Shown: positions 41,077 to 53,455, counted from the stretch's first letter. The stretch is 64,000 bases of DNA from Microvelia longipes (GCA_018340805.1 JACMZG010001911.1:29274679-29338678), one strand, 5' to 3'. Numbers and translations: made by a program. The notes: generated by a model from the sequence alone, not told the origin.

Positions 41077-41110
41077 ATATTTATTATATATATATATATA
41101 TATATATTAA
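41017..41110. repeat. (AT)n microsatellite
   Basis: Interrupted TA dinucleotide run of about 90 bp. Confidence 0.95.
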
Positions 41111-41708
41111 TATTTTATACATACATTTTTTGGAACATATACTTTTGGTATCAAGAAGCCAATCTAAAACGATCCCCCTCACTGCTCGCTTAAGTTTTGT
41201 TATCCGAACAACATGACAATGACGCTTAAGAGCATTGTCGTGATGAATTGTCAGCGTCATGATGAAAATTTGCTGAAATCGCATAAATATAGTTTCCTTA
41301 CCACGCCAAGTAATGTCACCACTGGGTGATTCCTCCTATCAAATCTGCTAAGTCACTTAAACCTGTATGAGCACTATATCAAATACATTATGTACAATAA
41401 TCAATAAAGAAAAAAACATAAATATAGTGAAAAGACAAGTCATTCTGAATAAAAAGCAATGTAAGATAAATCAATTAAATAAACTAGTTTTCTTATTTTA
41501 GAGGATATAATTAATCATTTTTAAAACTAGAATTCCAAAAACATCTTCTTAAATTGGTCATATGATTAATTTTATTTTGACTGTGATGTATTAATTATTT
41601 CATGTGTAAATATATTAATATAAATTCATATTTATGTCCAATTATGCTAATTTTTTACATTTCAAATTTTTATGTAATGTATTATAATATTTTACATGTT
41701 CATCAAAT

Positions 41709-41710
<2 letters not shown>

Positions 41711-41765
<55 letters not shown>

Positions 41766-41775
41766 TATATATATT
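41711..41775. repeat. (AT)n microsatellite
   Basis: About 65 bp TA run, directly next to the head of a composite repeat copy. Confidence 0.95.
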
Positions 41776-41800
41776 TATTTAACTATTTTTACTCTCTCAT

Positions 41801-42060
41801 TTATACCGTAGGTATATAGAAAAAGTATTATTTGCAAAAACATCCGAAACCGGTAGTCACCGGAACTATCCGTTTCAGGTTTTAACGCCACTTAAGTGGT
41901 TTTCACGGAATTTTCAGTCAGTTGGATCACAAAAGTTAAGCAGCATCGGTTAGTGCCTGGATGGGTGATCGTGGGAAATGGAAGGAATGCATGCCGAAAA
42001 CAAACGACGATCTGGTGTCAACGGAGGTTTCCTGGTACAGATTCATTAGAAGAACATAAA
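41801..42060 (+). mobile_element. composite repeat with strong 5S rRNA-like segment
   Basis: Head: ATACCGTAGGTATATAGAAA and AAGTGGTTTTCACGGAATTT. Then GGATCACAAAAGTTAAGCAG, CATCGGTTAGTGCC and TGGATGGGTGATCG (about 41936-41985), which resemble the internal control region (box A/C) of eukaryotic 5S rRNA. The middle part of the family is deleted here. Not a functional 5S gene: the 5' third and the 3' helix are absent. Confidence 0.7.
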
Positions 42061-42519
42061 GACTCCCTTCGTTTGCCGTCTGCTTTAATCCAATGTTCAT
42101 AGTTCATCTTTGTTTCCACATTCTTCTTTATCAATCTGATAGCATCACAGTAGAATATTTTATTGTCAAACTGGGTTATTTGGGACCCTTCTTTAGAAAG
42201 AACATGGTGGCTGGGTGCCCACTATAGTGCTAACTTTATGCTTCTGCTTATTAAGATGTTAGCTAAATTTCTACAACTGAGTCAGTACTCAAGTTAGTAC
42301 TCAGTGATCAACACTCAGTATCATGTCTTGCAATTTCAAATACAATTGCTTGCGAGTCTAAGAATAAAACCCCTTTATGTTATGTTCTGTGCAGCATGAT
42401 TTCTAGCAAGCTCTTCTATTTTTATTTAGTTGCGTTTTTACCCACTGGTATATATAAACAAGACCTAGCTATACACACCAGGGACCTATTTTCTCAAACA
42501 AACAACTGATCCATCAGTG

Positions 42520-42521
42520 TA

Positions 42522-42553
<32 letters not shown>

Positions 42554-42563
42554 TTATATATAT

Positions 42564-42597
<34 letters not shown>

Positions 42598-42600
42598 CTA
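42520..42600. repeat. (AT)n microsatellite
   Basis: About 80 bp interrupted TA run. Confidence 0.95.
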
Positions 42601-42716
42601 TATAGGGTTCGAGTGCAAATGTTTTCAACTCAGCGAATGTAAGTATTCTTTGAATACTGGTTGGAAACGGATCAGTCAGAAGATAATTATAATATTGGCA
42701 AAGTGCAAAGTCCTGC

Positions 42717-42930
42717 ATGCTAGCACAAGAAGAAAAAATAAAAGTAAGTCATGAAAAGCAGTCATTTCTTCTTGACTATATAGCTAGCAATAGTCAAGAA
42801 GAAATGACAAGACTGCATTTTAAAGTCTGTCATCAATTAGATAATGTTCATCGAACTTTAAAAAACCTGCAAGTTTTTCCGACAAATCAAGATTATATTG
42901 GCCTGCTAAAAACAGTATGGTCAAAGTTAT
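42717..42930 (+). other. possible orphan exon (open frame ending at a GTAAGT donor)
   Basis: A 70-odd codon frame of mixed, non-repetitive composition (for example LHFKVCHQLDNVHRTL and FPTNQDYIGLLKTVW) reaches a canonical donor TTAT|GTAAGT at about 42929. No pyrimidine-rich acceptor is evident upstream and I do not recognise the protein. It may be chance or a transposon remnant; low confidence. Confidence 0.2.
42761..42808. repeat. perfect 19-bp hairpin
   Basis: GTCATTTCTTCTTGACTAT (42761-42779) and its exact complement (42790-42808) flank a 10-nt loop. It lies inside an open frame running 42717-42941. Confidence 0.92.
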
Positions 42931-42949
42931 GTAAGTTTTAAGTACGCTG

Positions 42950-44560
42950 TAGCGTAGTTAAAAAATTACTTCGATCTTATGTTGTTGCTTCAATGGATTG
43001 GTATTGATTAAGTAGTGAAAACCTTGTTTCCGATAGAAATAGCTAAAAGCACTACTTTTGTTGTTTGTCGTATAAATAAGGCAAATAGTTTTTTTCTTTT
43101 TTAAATTGAATTTTATAAAATAAAAAAAGGATTTTTATCCAGGTACCCGTGACAAGGGTACCAGCCCCCAGCCATCTGCAAATATCAAATTCCGGTTTTT
43201 CATTTACTTGTTTCTTATGTTGTCGCTTCTAAAGAAAATGGTCTCGATGAAAGAGTGAGAAAGCATCTTTCTAATCTAAATTTGCTATAAAAAAGCCGCT
43301 TAGAGATGCGGGAGAACAAACCTGTTTTCGTTTATATTACCCTTGATCTTGAAAAAATATAAAATAAAAAAATTATTGAAGAGTGTAACCTTGAATTATT
43401 TTTTTTATCGCCCACGCCTCAATAAACTTAAAAATGATACTCCATTTTTTAACAATACCCAAAAACAACCAAAACTCATCTTACTCATTTACAACTTTTT
43501 TTTATTAAATGTATTTCATTTATTTTTCTTATTTTAAATTTAAGTAGAACAAGAAATTAATACTGAATAAATGTATTTACCTGCCTACACGATACTATCG
43601 AGTAAAATTTGCCAAAATTAGTTCTTTTAATTTTGTCCATGACATTAAACCAAGGACAATGTTATATAAGTTTTAAATGCTGGGAGGAAAAAATCTAAAA
43701 ATAACACTTCTGATTATCATGTACCATTTATATAATACAGTTTTTTTATTTGCTGTACTGGTTTATCCTTTCTTCCTAAAAAGTATATTTCTTTTTTATG
43801 AAGTTCAGTGATTATTAACTATATATGCATGGTAATAAGTGTAGGATTTTTTTGTTTTTGTATGACCTAATACTTTTTCTTGTAGCATTGTTTTAATTAA
43901 CTTCATTGTTTATTTGTATCTTATTATTGTGACTCAAAATTCATTCGTATTGTAAACAAAAAGAATTAAACAAATGCTCTACTTAGCCTTAAGTAAGAAG
44001 AAGGAAGAAAAGGGAGGAAGAAAAAAACGCATTGTTATAAAACGTTATAATCCTTACAAATTACTTTCGTCTGGATGCTTTATACTGTCTGTGAGGCAAA
44101 GTCTTTCTACTTTATGAGCTTCATTCTTGCAAAACAAATAAAAAATAATACCTTTCCATACTCCTCAACGGCAAGAGAAAAATCCTATTCTTTACTCCCT
44201 TAACAATGCTGCATGAAAAATTATTACAAATCCTTTGAAAAAATATGAAACAACAAGAACAATAAAACAATGTATAAAAAGAAAAAAGAAATTTTAAAAA
44301 GATTTTAAGCGAATTTGTTTTAGAAAATGACGCTTGTTTCTTTTTTCTAGAATGGACGTATATTTTATGTAAAAAATGTGTTACTGCATTTTTAAATAAA
44401 TAAATACTTATTTAATATTTATATACAGGACCAACGTGCTTTTTGAAAAAGTTTGGTCAAAAACCGAGGACGCTGAGCCTGAAAATGCGCTAATTTGAAG
44501 TTTTTTTACATTGCGGATTTTATAAATAAGATAAGGAACTTAGTACCATATTTGTCTGTT
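42950..44560. other. gene-free stretch
   Basis: AT-rich with a small palindrome GGTACCC...GGGTACC at about 43142-43162. No supported gene. Confidence 0.5.
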
Positions 44561-44576
44561 TTTTTCGTTTAACCCC

Positions 44577-45290
44577 GTAGGGAAGTTCTAGCGTTTCTAT
44601 ACTCTTCCGAATTCCACTCAAATGATATCTCCTTGAGTTTATGCACACACTGAATCAGGGACGACCTCGGTACTTCTACCCTCCCCTTTACGGCATTGCA
44701 CCTGTAACTAGTTCACAGGTGTATATCTAATATATCACAAATACATCTAGTATATTTTCTAGTCTATCACAAATATATCTAGTATATTTTCTAGTCTATC
44801 ACATATATATCTAGTATATTTTCTAGTCTGTCTCAAATATATTTAGTATATTTTCTAGTCTCTCACAAATATATCTAGTATATTTTCTAGTCTATCACAA
44901 ATATATCTAGTATATTTTCTCTAGTCCCTCTAGTACTCTGATATAATTAATCTTATCTAATTAGCTATCTACAAGTTTTTACCAATCTCACAGGTTTCTC
45001 TAGTCTCTCCACATACTCGTTACACTCATTCCTTTGTCTAATCAGGTACAGCCTGACAGGAAGAGACGATGGAACCACGAAGTTAGTGTGCTTAACTACA
45101 TCCCATAACCCTGACTCGAAAGCAAAAGTTCCACAAATCACTAGAAGGCATATTTCAGAACTGTACACAGCTTTCCTAATCACCTGCGCTAATTGTGTGA
45201 CTAAATACACCGCAGAATCCGTGTCTCCACTTTTACAGGGCACGGTCCGAAGGTTCTGTATTTTTCCGTTCCTCAACCGGCCCGCAAAAC
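44577..45290. mobile_element. decayed repeat related to 48.17-48.50 kb
   Basis: AGCGTTTCTA, TACTTCTACCCTCCC, TTTTTACC...TCACAG and GGTACAGCCTGACAGGAAGA occur in the same order and spacing style at 48.17-48.50 kb. Between the first and last blocks this copy holds an expanded minisatellite. Open frames of about 100 residues exist on the minus strand but show no recognisable domain. Confidence 0.55.
44735..44932. repeat. 33-bp minisatellite, ~6 units
   Basis: The unit TCTAGTCTATCACAAATATA plus TCTAGTATATTTT is repeated head to tail with few changes. The related locus at 48.32 kb has about one unit. Confidence 0.92.
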
Positions 45291-46616
45291 ATAGTCTTTA
45301 AATGAGCTGAAGACAACAGAAACGTGGATCCAGACTTTTATCAGACGATATCTAACCCCGAATTAGCGTAACAGCCTAAGCAAACCACGTGAAACGTAGG
45401 CCTTCCGCGAACCGTACCAGTCCTAGGTGACTTCTTTTTACTGACTACTACTACTACTACTAATCCTATTTCCTTTAATAACGCCCCTTTTTTAAAGATT
45501 TTAGTTAAAGTTCATGTACCATCTCGTTTAAGAAACCATTGAACTCAACGCCTAACCAATTACAGTAATTACCTATGAAAAAATGTTTTAGAAGTCTTAA
45601 ATTATCAAACAATATTTTTAAGGATGAGCTAATACAAAATTTTCGTTTAAAATCATCTTACCTCACATTTAACTAAAAAAAATCAGGCCTCTCTTCCAAT
45701 CAAAATTCAAGGTTACACGAGCTTGATTTGTATAATTTCAAGTGGTTATAACTCATCCATAAGAAAACAAAACAAAAACATTAACTATAATAAAACTTAG
45801 CTGATACAAATTGCCAACGACTAATGCCTGTAATAAGTTTTCTTTTTTTTACATTTTAATATAAATCTTTTAAGTATATAGGAGCATTATTGTGTTTACA
45901 AAAAGGTTAATACTTTTAGGTGGGATTACTTGGGACTAATCCACGCCCCAAGCAAGCTCTAAACGAGTATATTTTTGCTTTTTTAAGTTTTGTTTATTCC
46001 GCTTTTGTTTTTTCTGTTATCCCCTAATCTTTCAGTGTACAGGAAGAATTATTTATTTTTTCAAAAAAAAGTATCTGAAAAAGAATTTTGAGTAAATTGG
46101 ATTTTCCTCAGGAAAGAGTTTTTCTTACTTATTGAAACGGGTTTTCTATATTTTTTTTTGTTTCTACCTTAGCATCAACTTGGTAGAATTCTCATTGAGC
46201 TTTGGAAAAATATAAAAAAAGTTTTTAGTTAGCAGAATACTTTTTTTGAATTATAACAATAGAATTTTATTCAGACAAAAAGGAATTTTGTCATAAAATG
46301 TTAATATTGCATTAATATTTATATAATATTTACTTTCTCTGTTGTCAATCGTTAACTATTATTGTGTAACGCGTACAGTCAATTTGTTACATTACATTTT
46401 TCTGCTCAGAGTAAGGAAGAGTTAGAGGGCGCACAATGATATTAGGTTATCAAGGCTCTCCTAGCCTTACTTTTTGTAATCCTAAATTGTTCTGTCACTA
46501 TTTGCGTAGAGGCTAGAAGTGTTTTACAACTATTCAGCAAGTGATGCTGAGTCAAGCGTCTTCCGATTTTATAAATTATGCTCATAGTTCAGGAGCTAGA
46601 CCTGAAAACTGAAGTA

Positions 46617-46930
46617 ATTTCATACTACTTCAAACCAATTTAAAAAAAATATCTAAACGGATAAAAAAAGAGGAGACCTTCATATCATTGCGCACGCTTA
46701 AAATGTCAGATTTCTTAGAATAAGTGGTTCCCTATTAGTCATTTGGAAAACTTGAATAGGGCGTTATTTAACCCTGATTTTTCCAAACAAATGTCCAATA
46801 AATAGATTGTTTATTCATTAAAATCGGATGAATTTAAATTACCACAATCAATTTATTATTACAAAATGGCTTAAAAACTCAAAACGTTAACATTTTTTGA
46901 AAGAAATTCGCTGACTTTGCCAAAGTAAAC
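46617..46930. mobile_element. truncated relative of the 17584-18270 element
   Basis: TACTACTTCAAACCAATTT, GAGGAGACCTTCATATCATT, GCGCACGC and AATAAGTGGTTCCCT match the left half of the element at 17.58 kb in order. The right terminus is not seen. Confidence 0.65.
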
Positions 46931-47137
46931 AATTTGTTAGGTGGTTTTGCCACCTATATATCTACCCATATAGATATATACTAGGGAGGGCATAGTCTAT
47001 CTTAATGTTAGATCTTATCTAGATGTTTTAAGAGCCTAAAACATCTTTTGGCCTCTCAGGGGCTCTGTGTAACCTCATTGAAACTTTCTTTATGAGTGAC
47101 CTAAGGTTATAATAAATCAATTGATTTTGGCTTCCCG

Positions 47138-47192
47138 TGTGTGTATGTGTGTGTGTGTTTGTGTATGTGTGTGTGTATGTGTTTGCGTGTGT
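47138..47192. repeat. (GT)n microsatellite
   Basis: Interrupted GT run with TATG interruptions, probably marking another copy of the composite family. Confidence 0.85.
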
Positions 47193-48174
47193 CAAGTTTT
47201 AGACTAGTTTTATACTACTAGCGACCTGGCCCTGTTTATGCATTTATCTTCCCTAGGGACATAAAAGTGCATTTTACGTCTCTAGAGACTAAAATACATT
47301 TACGGAGCCTGGACACAACTTATAAAATCCTAATTTGCAAAGTCGCGGATACTATTTATTTACCTCGCGTAAGGAAAACTTCCTTTCCTCCCTCGTGTAA
47401 ACAACTATTTTTCGTTTTTATTTGTTTTTAATTTCATTTCAGAACCAACTCCTTGATTTTATTTTACTGGGAAAGTATAAAAATATTTCGTATTTTCAAG
47501 TTATCTTTAAACACTAAAAAGGGAAAGTGGTTTTAATAAACGTTTTCCTCGTTTTGATTTTCTCTTATCTTTGATTTTAACTTTTTTATAATCTTATTTT
47601 TCCGACCACTTTTTCATTTACTTTATTTTCAACCTCTACCAATATTAATTTGTTAATAATTAAAAATATAAACGATGTTAAATATTTTGTATGGAATTCA
47701 ATTTGTTTTTCTATGAATAACTTAATTTTCAATGTATTTCTAGAATATAGAAGAAAAAATCGCAGATTTTATTCAAAATTAAAAAAAGAAAAATATATAT
47801 AGAGCGCGAAGTCTTTATTTCACGATCTTGACATTTCAACTAAACAAGATAATTTGAATATTGATAATAAAACAATGAGGAAAATGTTTAACATTATATC
47901 TTCCGTTAAACATTAGAGGTAATTTTGCGGATTTTTTGCGAAGTTACGAGCTTCATTAAACATTATATGCTTGTTTATACTATAAATTTAGGATTACAAA
48001 CAATAGACAGCAGCTGTACTAACTGCTTTAAGTATTTAGCTCTGGCTGGGGATAAGGGCTGATAAAGCCTTCATTTTCCATACAATGCCATAATTATGTG
48101 GGGGATTTGCCAAAAAGTTGATCCATTTAAATTTGTATTTTTATTATTGGCAAATGTTTATGTGTTTTGTTTAA

Positions 48175-48500
48175 ATTTTAGCGTTTCTACGCTCCCCAAT
48201 GTCATTCTACTAAGATCACCTAGAGTTAATGAACACAATCTAACCGGAAGACTTTTGTACTTCTACCCTCCCTTTTACGAAACTGCTCATGTGAACATGT
48301 TCACAGTTCACAGTTTTTCTAGTATATTTTCTCTATTCCCTCTAGCTACTCTAAATTCATTCATTCCATCTAGAAAATGGCAGGCCACCAATTAATAGTT
48401 TTTACCTATATCACCAGTTACTTTAGTGTCACCAGATACTCCTTATAGTCACTGCTCTCTCCAGTCCGGTACAGCCCGACGAAGAGAGGCACCGATTCAT
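48175..48500. mobile_element. decayed repeat, second copy
   Basis: Shares AGCGTTTCTAC, TACTTCTACCCTCCCTTTTA, AGTATATTTTCTCTA and GGTACAGCCCGACGAAGAGA with 44.58-45.29 kb. The 99-residue open frame across it has no recognisable domain and is likely spurious. Confidence 0.5.
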
Positions 48501-49377
48501 GCACAGATATACCTGCATTAGTTAAGAGCTTACCTCTAAGGCTGAGTTTTGGCTGCATCAAGCCAAAACTAAAAGATGGAAACATTGTTACTTCTTTCTT
48601 TGGAATCTTCGTTTTATAAAGTATCTTAAAAAACTAAACTTGAAGCGTTTAACAGCCTAATTTAATTTTATCTTCGTGAAAAATCTTTAAGTTGAATATA
48701 TCATTACATGTTTATAGTGATGGTGTTATACTCCATCAGAAATATCGTATAACATTTCGATAAAATAAGTTTAAAATCAAGTTATACTCACGCTATGAAA
48801 CTTATTCGGAGTTTTTTCAATGTGCTTCTCTCTGTTCAGTGTTTCCTCTTGATACAGTTCCTTTCATTCGAAATTAGATTACCATCCTAATTCTCTTGTA
48901 CAAACCCTTCATTCCAGGACCATTCCTTCTAATCCTCAACGATACCTTTGACGAGAATGGCCGCATGACTTTCTGTAACAGAGGGAATATTGGAATATTA
49001 ATTTTAATGTAAAAACGCGAAACATACTAGAAATTTTAACTATGTCAATTGGTTTGTTTGGCTCGTTTCTCCAGTGTACTCTAGAGTAACTTAGGGTTCG
49101 GTCACGTCTTTGATTTTTCTCCCAATTGCCTTAAACTGCACTACACTGTTACGTGACGAATCTAACTCTATAAACTGCACTTTTTACTCCTCCTAAAAGA
49201 CCGAGTTGTAATTCTAAATAAAAACGGTTCAGTGTCAATAAGACTACTCGAAGCTAGAGTTCTTAGGTTCGTTTCTTAGAGACGGTAATAATTTTTTATT
49301 GTCTTATTGACAGTATTTTAGTTTAACTTCAAAATAATTCTAGCGTGGTTGTCCGTCCGCAAGCTGGGCCCTATTTT

Positions 49378-49386
49378 CTATAAAAG
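49378..49386 (+). promoter_or_regulatory. candidate TATA box CTATAAAAG
   Basis: A consensus TATA box with an initiator-like CTCATTAA about 30 nt downstream. It is about 640 bp before a short ATG-started open exon that ends at a GTGAGT donor (50022-50064), on the same strand as the Ras-like gene. Function unproven. Confidence 0.3.
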
Positions 49387-50021
49387 TGCGCACTATCTCG
49401 CTCATTAATTAAATTATTGCTTATGTTTTCGTGATATATTTAAAAATCAGAGCAGTAGAGTCACAATTGTTCTAAGAAAATGCGTTAGTAATTAGCGTAA
49501 ACTAAGCTTTAAATGGCTGTGAATTATGCTGTGCCTTGTAGTGTATAATCTATGCTATACATATGCGTATTTTTTATTGAAAAATTCGAAAAAAATTCAC
49601 TTTAAGTTGTGACGCTACTGCTTAGGTTTTTAAAAATATATTTCGAAAATAAATTGATAAGTAAGATAGTGTGCATTTCTAGAAAATTCGCCCATCTTGC
49701 TAACCTACGTGCCAGATTATTTTTAGTTTCATTCGTAAGAAGCGTATAAACGAATTAATTATTTCTTGCGAGGTTTGATAAACTTTAAACGTGATATAAA
49801 TTGAAATGAATTTATCAAAGAAATTAAGATGAAGAAGGTTTGGTAACGGCTTCTCATTTGTTTTAGGGAGTATCACTCTGTATAAAATTATATGAAAATG
49901 CGATTTTTAAGGAGATATAAGAAACTTTAATCGATACTCATTAATACTATATACTTCATTACATATTTCTTATCTAATGATTTAAAACAGTTTTAGCGAA
50001 ATTTCAAAGAGCATTACAGAT

Positions 50022-50064
50022 ATGAGAGAAAAAAAGAATCGTCGGAATGAAAAAATTAAAGGAG
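50022..50064 (+). other. candidate 5' coding exon (MREKKNRRNEKIKG...)
   Basis: ATG followed by 13 basic-rich codons and one extra base, then GTGAGT. The splice phase (1) does not fit directly with the first recognised Ras exon (needs phase 2), so either another exon intervenes or this is chance. Confidence 0.2.
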
Positions 50065-50138
50065 GTGAGTCTGTCGAGCATTTTTTGCTTTCTTAAAGAT
50101 TTGTAATTTTCCTTATTTATATCATAAGTACACCACCA

Positions 50139-50315
50139 GGGGTCCCGGTGGTGTAATGGTTAGCACGTGCGCCTCCAACCCAGTTAGACCGGGGCCTGTA
50201 GGATGGAAATCCTTTCACGTGTCGTCCTTCGAAAGGGACGTTAAGTTGGTGGTTCCGAGCCTGTGCGATGTCAGGTACTCGTAAAAGTTCCCTAACCCTA
50301 AATTAACCTGGGTTT
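50139..50315 (+). mobile_element. tRNA-derived SINE
   Basis: GGTCCCGGTGGTGTAATGGT and TAGCACGTGCGCC form a tRNA-like 5' part with an A box; the body includes GTCGTCCTTCGAAAGGGACG and TTCCCTAACCCTAAATTAAC and runs into an (AT)n-(GT)n tail at 50316-50391. It is degenerate in the B-box region and not a functional tRNA gene. Confidence 0.7.
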
Positions 50316-50318
50316 TAT

Positions 50319-50372
<54 letters not shown>

Positions 50373-50391
50373 TTGTGTGTGTGTGTGTGTG
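50316..50391. repeat. (AT)n-(GT)n microsatellite
   Basis: TA run followed by a TGTGTGTGTG run at the 3' end of the SINE. Confidence 0.93.
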
Positions 50392-50689
50392 TTTCTGCCT
50401 TATGGTTTCGAGAGCAGAAAGCCTGGTCTGGCAGTTTGTTTCTAAATGAAGCTATTGAAACTAAGTAAAATTACATCTGTGAGTCAGCAAAAAGGCCCAA
50501 CAATGCGGTCTACTTGCTAGGTGGTCATAATTTAATTTAACATTTAATTTTTAATGTAAGCATTAATGAATACAATTAAAAAAACTAAGTGTTAAATATA
50601 TCTAAATAATCACTATTACTAAATAATTACTATCACTATCACTACTATCGTAAATATTTAGTAGAGTACTGTAAGTATTTAGATGTGTT

Positions 50690-51425
50690 AATGTCTGTTA
50701 TCATCGTAGCTCCCAGCGTATTTATGCTAGACAAATGACTTTACTAGACTTCAACAAAAAATCTTTAGGTCTAATTTTGCTTATTGAGGTTTATTCCTTT
50801 GGAATGCGTGTTTCCGTATTGAACAACCTTGCTTAAGGTTCCGGTTTATGCTTCATACCTTGAGCATTTACTAAATTATCAAGCTTTGCTCGTAACTTAT
50901 TTTTCCCTCGCTAAAAAACTGGAAGCGCAGAAAAACGTTTTAACTTAGAAATATTACTCACATGTAGCCTTATATTAGACCAATAAATGTGTCAAGTTTT
51001 ATCTCATTAACAGCATTAGAACATGTTTATCTATTTACTTGTATAAGTTTATAAAACAAATGAAAAAATCATATTTGAGTTGAAATTTGGTACAAGCGCG
51101 TATCAAATAAGTATAATAAGTTCCGTTTCCAAACAGCAAGTAGAGCTAAGGTTTTTGTTTAATCATAAAAGGTAAGCAGCATCGAGCAAAATCAGTTCCT
51201 GGATGGGTGACCGCTAGGAATGAAACAAATGTATTTAATGTATGTGGACGAACGAAGCTTTGAATGTCGAAGATGTGTTGCAGTATAAATTTGGCGACGT
51301 TTATATTCTGAGGATAAGCAAATCGAGTCCGAAGTAGTGAGGATGAGCGTAGCGAATCCGATGTGATGAATTTAAAAATCATCACCGATGTGAAAAAGTT
51401 CACTGAGTCCGATTTTTTCCTTCTT
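50690..51425 (+). mobile_element. composite repeat with 5S-like segment (plus)
   Basis: Order: TGTTATCATCGTAGCTCCCA, GCGTATTTATGCTAGACAA, TGAGTTGAAATTTGGTACAA, AAGGTAAGCAGCATCGAGC, CAGTTCCTGGATGGGTGACC with GCTAGGAATGAAAC (51170-51222, 5S-like), then GAGGATAAGCAAATCGAGTC and GAGGATGAGCGTAGCGAATC. About 730 bp; the longest plus-strand copy. Confidence 0.72.
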
Positions 51426-51429
51426 TAAC

Positions 51430-52850
51430 TCTTTATTTTTTACTCTTTTAATACACCACAGAAGTTTGTCTTACCACTTGGACTATGGCGTAAATATGGG
51501 TTAAATTTTGAATTAATAAGTAAATAAGTAGAAATGAAATTTTAACAAAATTATAAATTGGAATAATCTTTTCATTGTCAGTGTGAATTGAAGAGAAGGA
51601 AGTGAGTGAGTGATGGATGAAGCTTAGTGTGGATGGATTGAGTGGAGAAAGAGGCAAGGTATTATTTATTGGAAAGCTCTCCCTACCTTTGCTCTACCTT
51701 AACCTAGCAGTGTAACAGTTATCAATTTCACACGTCAGCTTCCATCCCTATTATGTTTCAATGGAATCATCAAGTTCTGAGAGCTTTTAAAAGCATCAAT
51801 ACATTCTGGAAACCATATAAACATTCCAAAATGTTATTCCAGACTTTTCATTATGATAGAGTATAAGCTTTTCTATGGCCTTAAGAGATTTGTTGTTGTT
51901 TTTCGTCTGTTTGGAAGCTACTGGGAGAATGTGTATGACAGCATAGGATTCTACGGTTTATATTTGAGAGATCAAAATCTTCTGGTTTTTGCTTTGACGT
52001 GGAAAATTATTTTTAACTACGTTTCGTTTCTTATGTTATAGAATCTCAGTGACGTAACCAAAAGTTTTTGAATTTTCAGAACTAAGATATTTTCAACGAT
52101 AACTTGAGGATGTACCGTAATTTACTCAAACAATGGGCAATACACTATTGTTTTTGTAAAACTATGTGAAAACTGTCGAATCATTTACTGGTAACTCCTC
52201 TTGCTAAGTCACCCCTCTTGTTAATCAATTACATCTTGATTAAAAACATTTTATGTAAAAAGAAGCTGAGTTGATTGTGCATCATTAGTATCCTTTTTTA
52301 ACTTTTTTAAAATGAATTTTATTGTAGTATTTTCAATTATGAGGTGTGAACAAAAGTCATTAGCTCCCTTGAAATAGCTTCTATATAGCTTTATTGCTCG
52401 TCTCAGTCGTTAAGAGTTTAGAGTATAAATATTACTTAACTACATAAAATGAGGGTTCAGTAATTATCATCTAACTTAATTTTTTACGTAGAATACCATT
52501 CCTTTATGTAAAATAGCTTTATTTTTAATGTTCAATTTTTCAACATTCTACGCTATACCTTCATACATTTATGCTCAGTAACTTCAACTGCCGTTGCTGG
52601 AATCATAACCATTTACATTTACTAATGGCTCCTGCGTATATAAAATATATGAAAGTATAATGCACGGTTAAATGGTTATTTTCTATTTCAAATTCTATTT
52701 ACGAATGTAATAGAATTGTAAATTGCATTTACAGTTTCAAATAATCTTTTGAAAATACAATTTACAAATACACTCCTCTGGTAATAGTGTTAAAAATGTT
52801 TAAATCTTCGAATATTCTTTGACATGGTGCTCCAAGGGGGATTCTACAAT
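51430..52850. other. gene-free stretch
   Basis: No supported gene or complete element; short open frames only. Confidence 0.5.
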
Positions 52851-52856
52851 AACAAA

Positions 52857-52904
52857 TATTGTGTCAACTGTTTATGTTTTGCAAAACTCGGTAGTATCAA
52901 ATGA
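52857..52904. repeat. dispersed 46-bp motif, copy 2
   Basis: TATTGTGTCAACTGTTTATG then TTTTGCAAAACTCGGTAGTA and TCAAATGA. Confidence 0.8.
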
Positions 52905-53376
52905 ATCAAATGATAAATAACATATTACTACTAATTAAGTTAGTATTAAGTCAGTTCATGAACTTTATTGTCCGTATTTAGCTCGTTTATAAATTTTGTA
53001 TCTTGTTAATAATCCACAATAGTCGCAAAAATAACAGATCGTCAACAAATTATCTGATTGGGCTGAAATGTTATACTCATATATAACTTAGGTAGTTAAA
53101 CACGTACACGAAGTTATATTTTAGTTAAAAAGGTTGTATTCGAGGAGTGTTGCCCCGCCTGCTGATAATGATGTTATGCCGAAACCTGTCCAGGTATATT
53201 CTTATATAACAGCAAGTATTGACGGTAGCTGATCTTTAATTATATTTTAGTATCAGCTCTAGTTCCGATTTTATCTTTTAGCACATCTAACTTTATGTAC
53301 TCAAATCACGATGTTCGACAAATAAATTCGTAAATTCAATAATAAATGCAAGTAAGCTGCTCCAAGACAATTACTG

Positions 53377-53455
53377 TAAGGTGCACCCCGCACCTTATAT
53401 CGGTAGGAGCTACGAAGTTGCTCCTAGCGCTGACGGTGCATTGCGGCGAAGTCAC
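53377..53455. repeat. GC-rich block of successive hairpins
   Basis: TAAGGTGC/GCACCTTA (53377-53384 with 53390-53397) and TAGGAGC/GCTCCTA (53404-53410 with 53420-53426) are perfect stems, followed by a possible GGTG/CACC stem. It stands out from the AT-rich surroundings. No RNA family recognised. Confidence 0.6.

Noticed and set aside
41924..42000. Possible 5S rRNA gene
   Set aside because: Only the internal control region resembles 5S; the 5' third, the closing helix and a T-run terminator are absent, and copies vary strongly.
44965..45301. Open frames of 71 and 103 residues on opposite strands
   Set aside because: They lie in a repeat, lack known motifs and have no splice context.
48096..48395. 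99-residue open frame on the plus strand
   Set aside because: It runs through a decayed repeat shared with 44.6-45.3 kb, lacks a recognisable domain and has no supporting splice or promoter signals.
50139..50215. Possible functional tRNA gene
   Set aside because: The A box is good but a cloverleaf with a proper T arm cannot be formed, and the body continues as a SINE.
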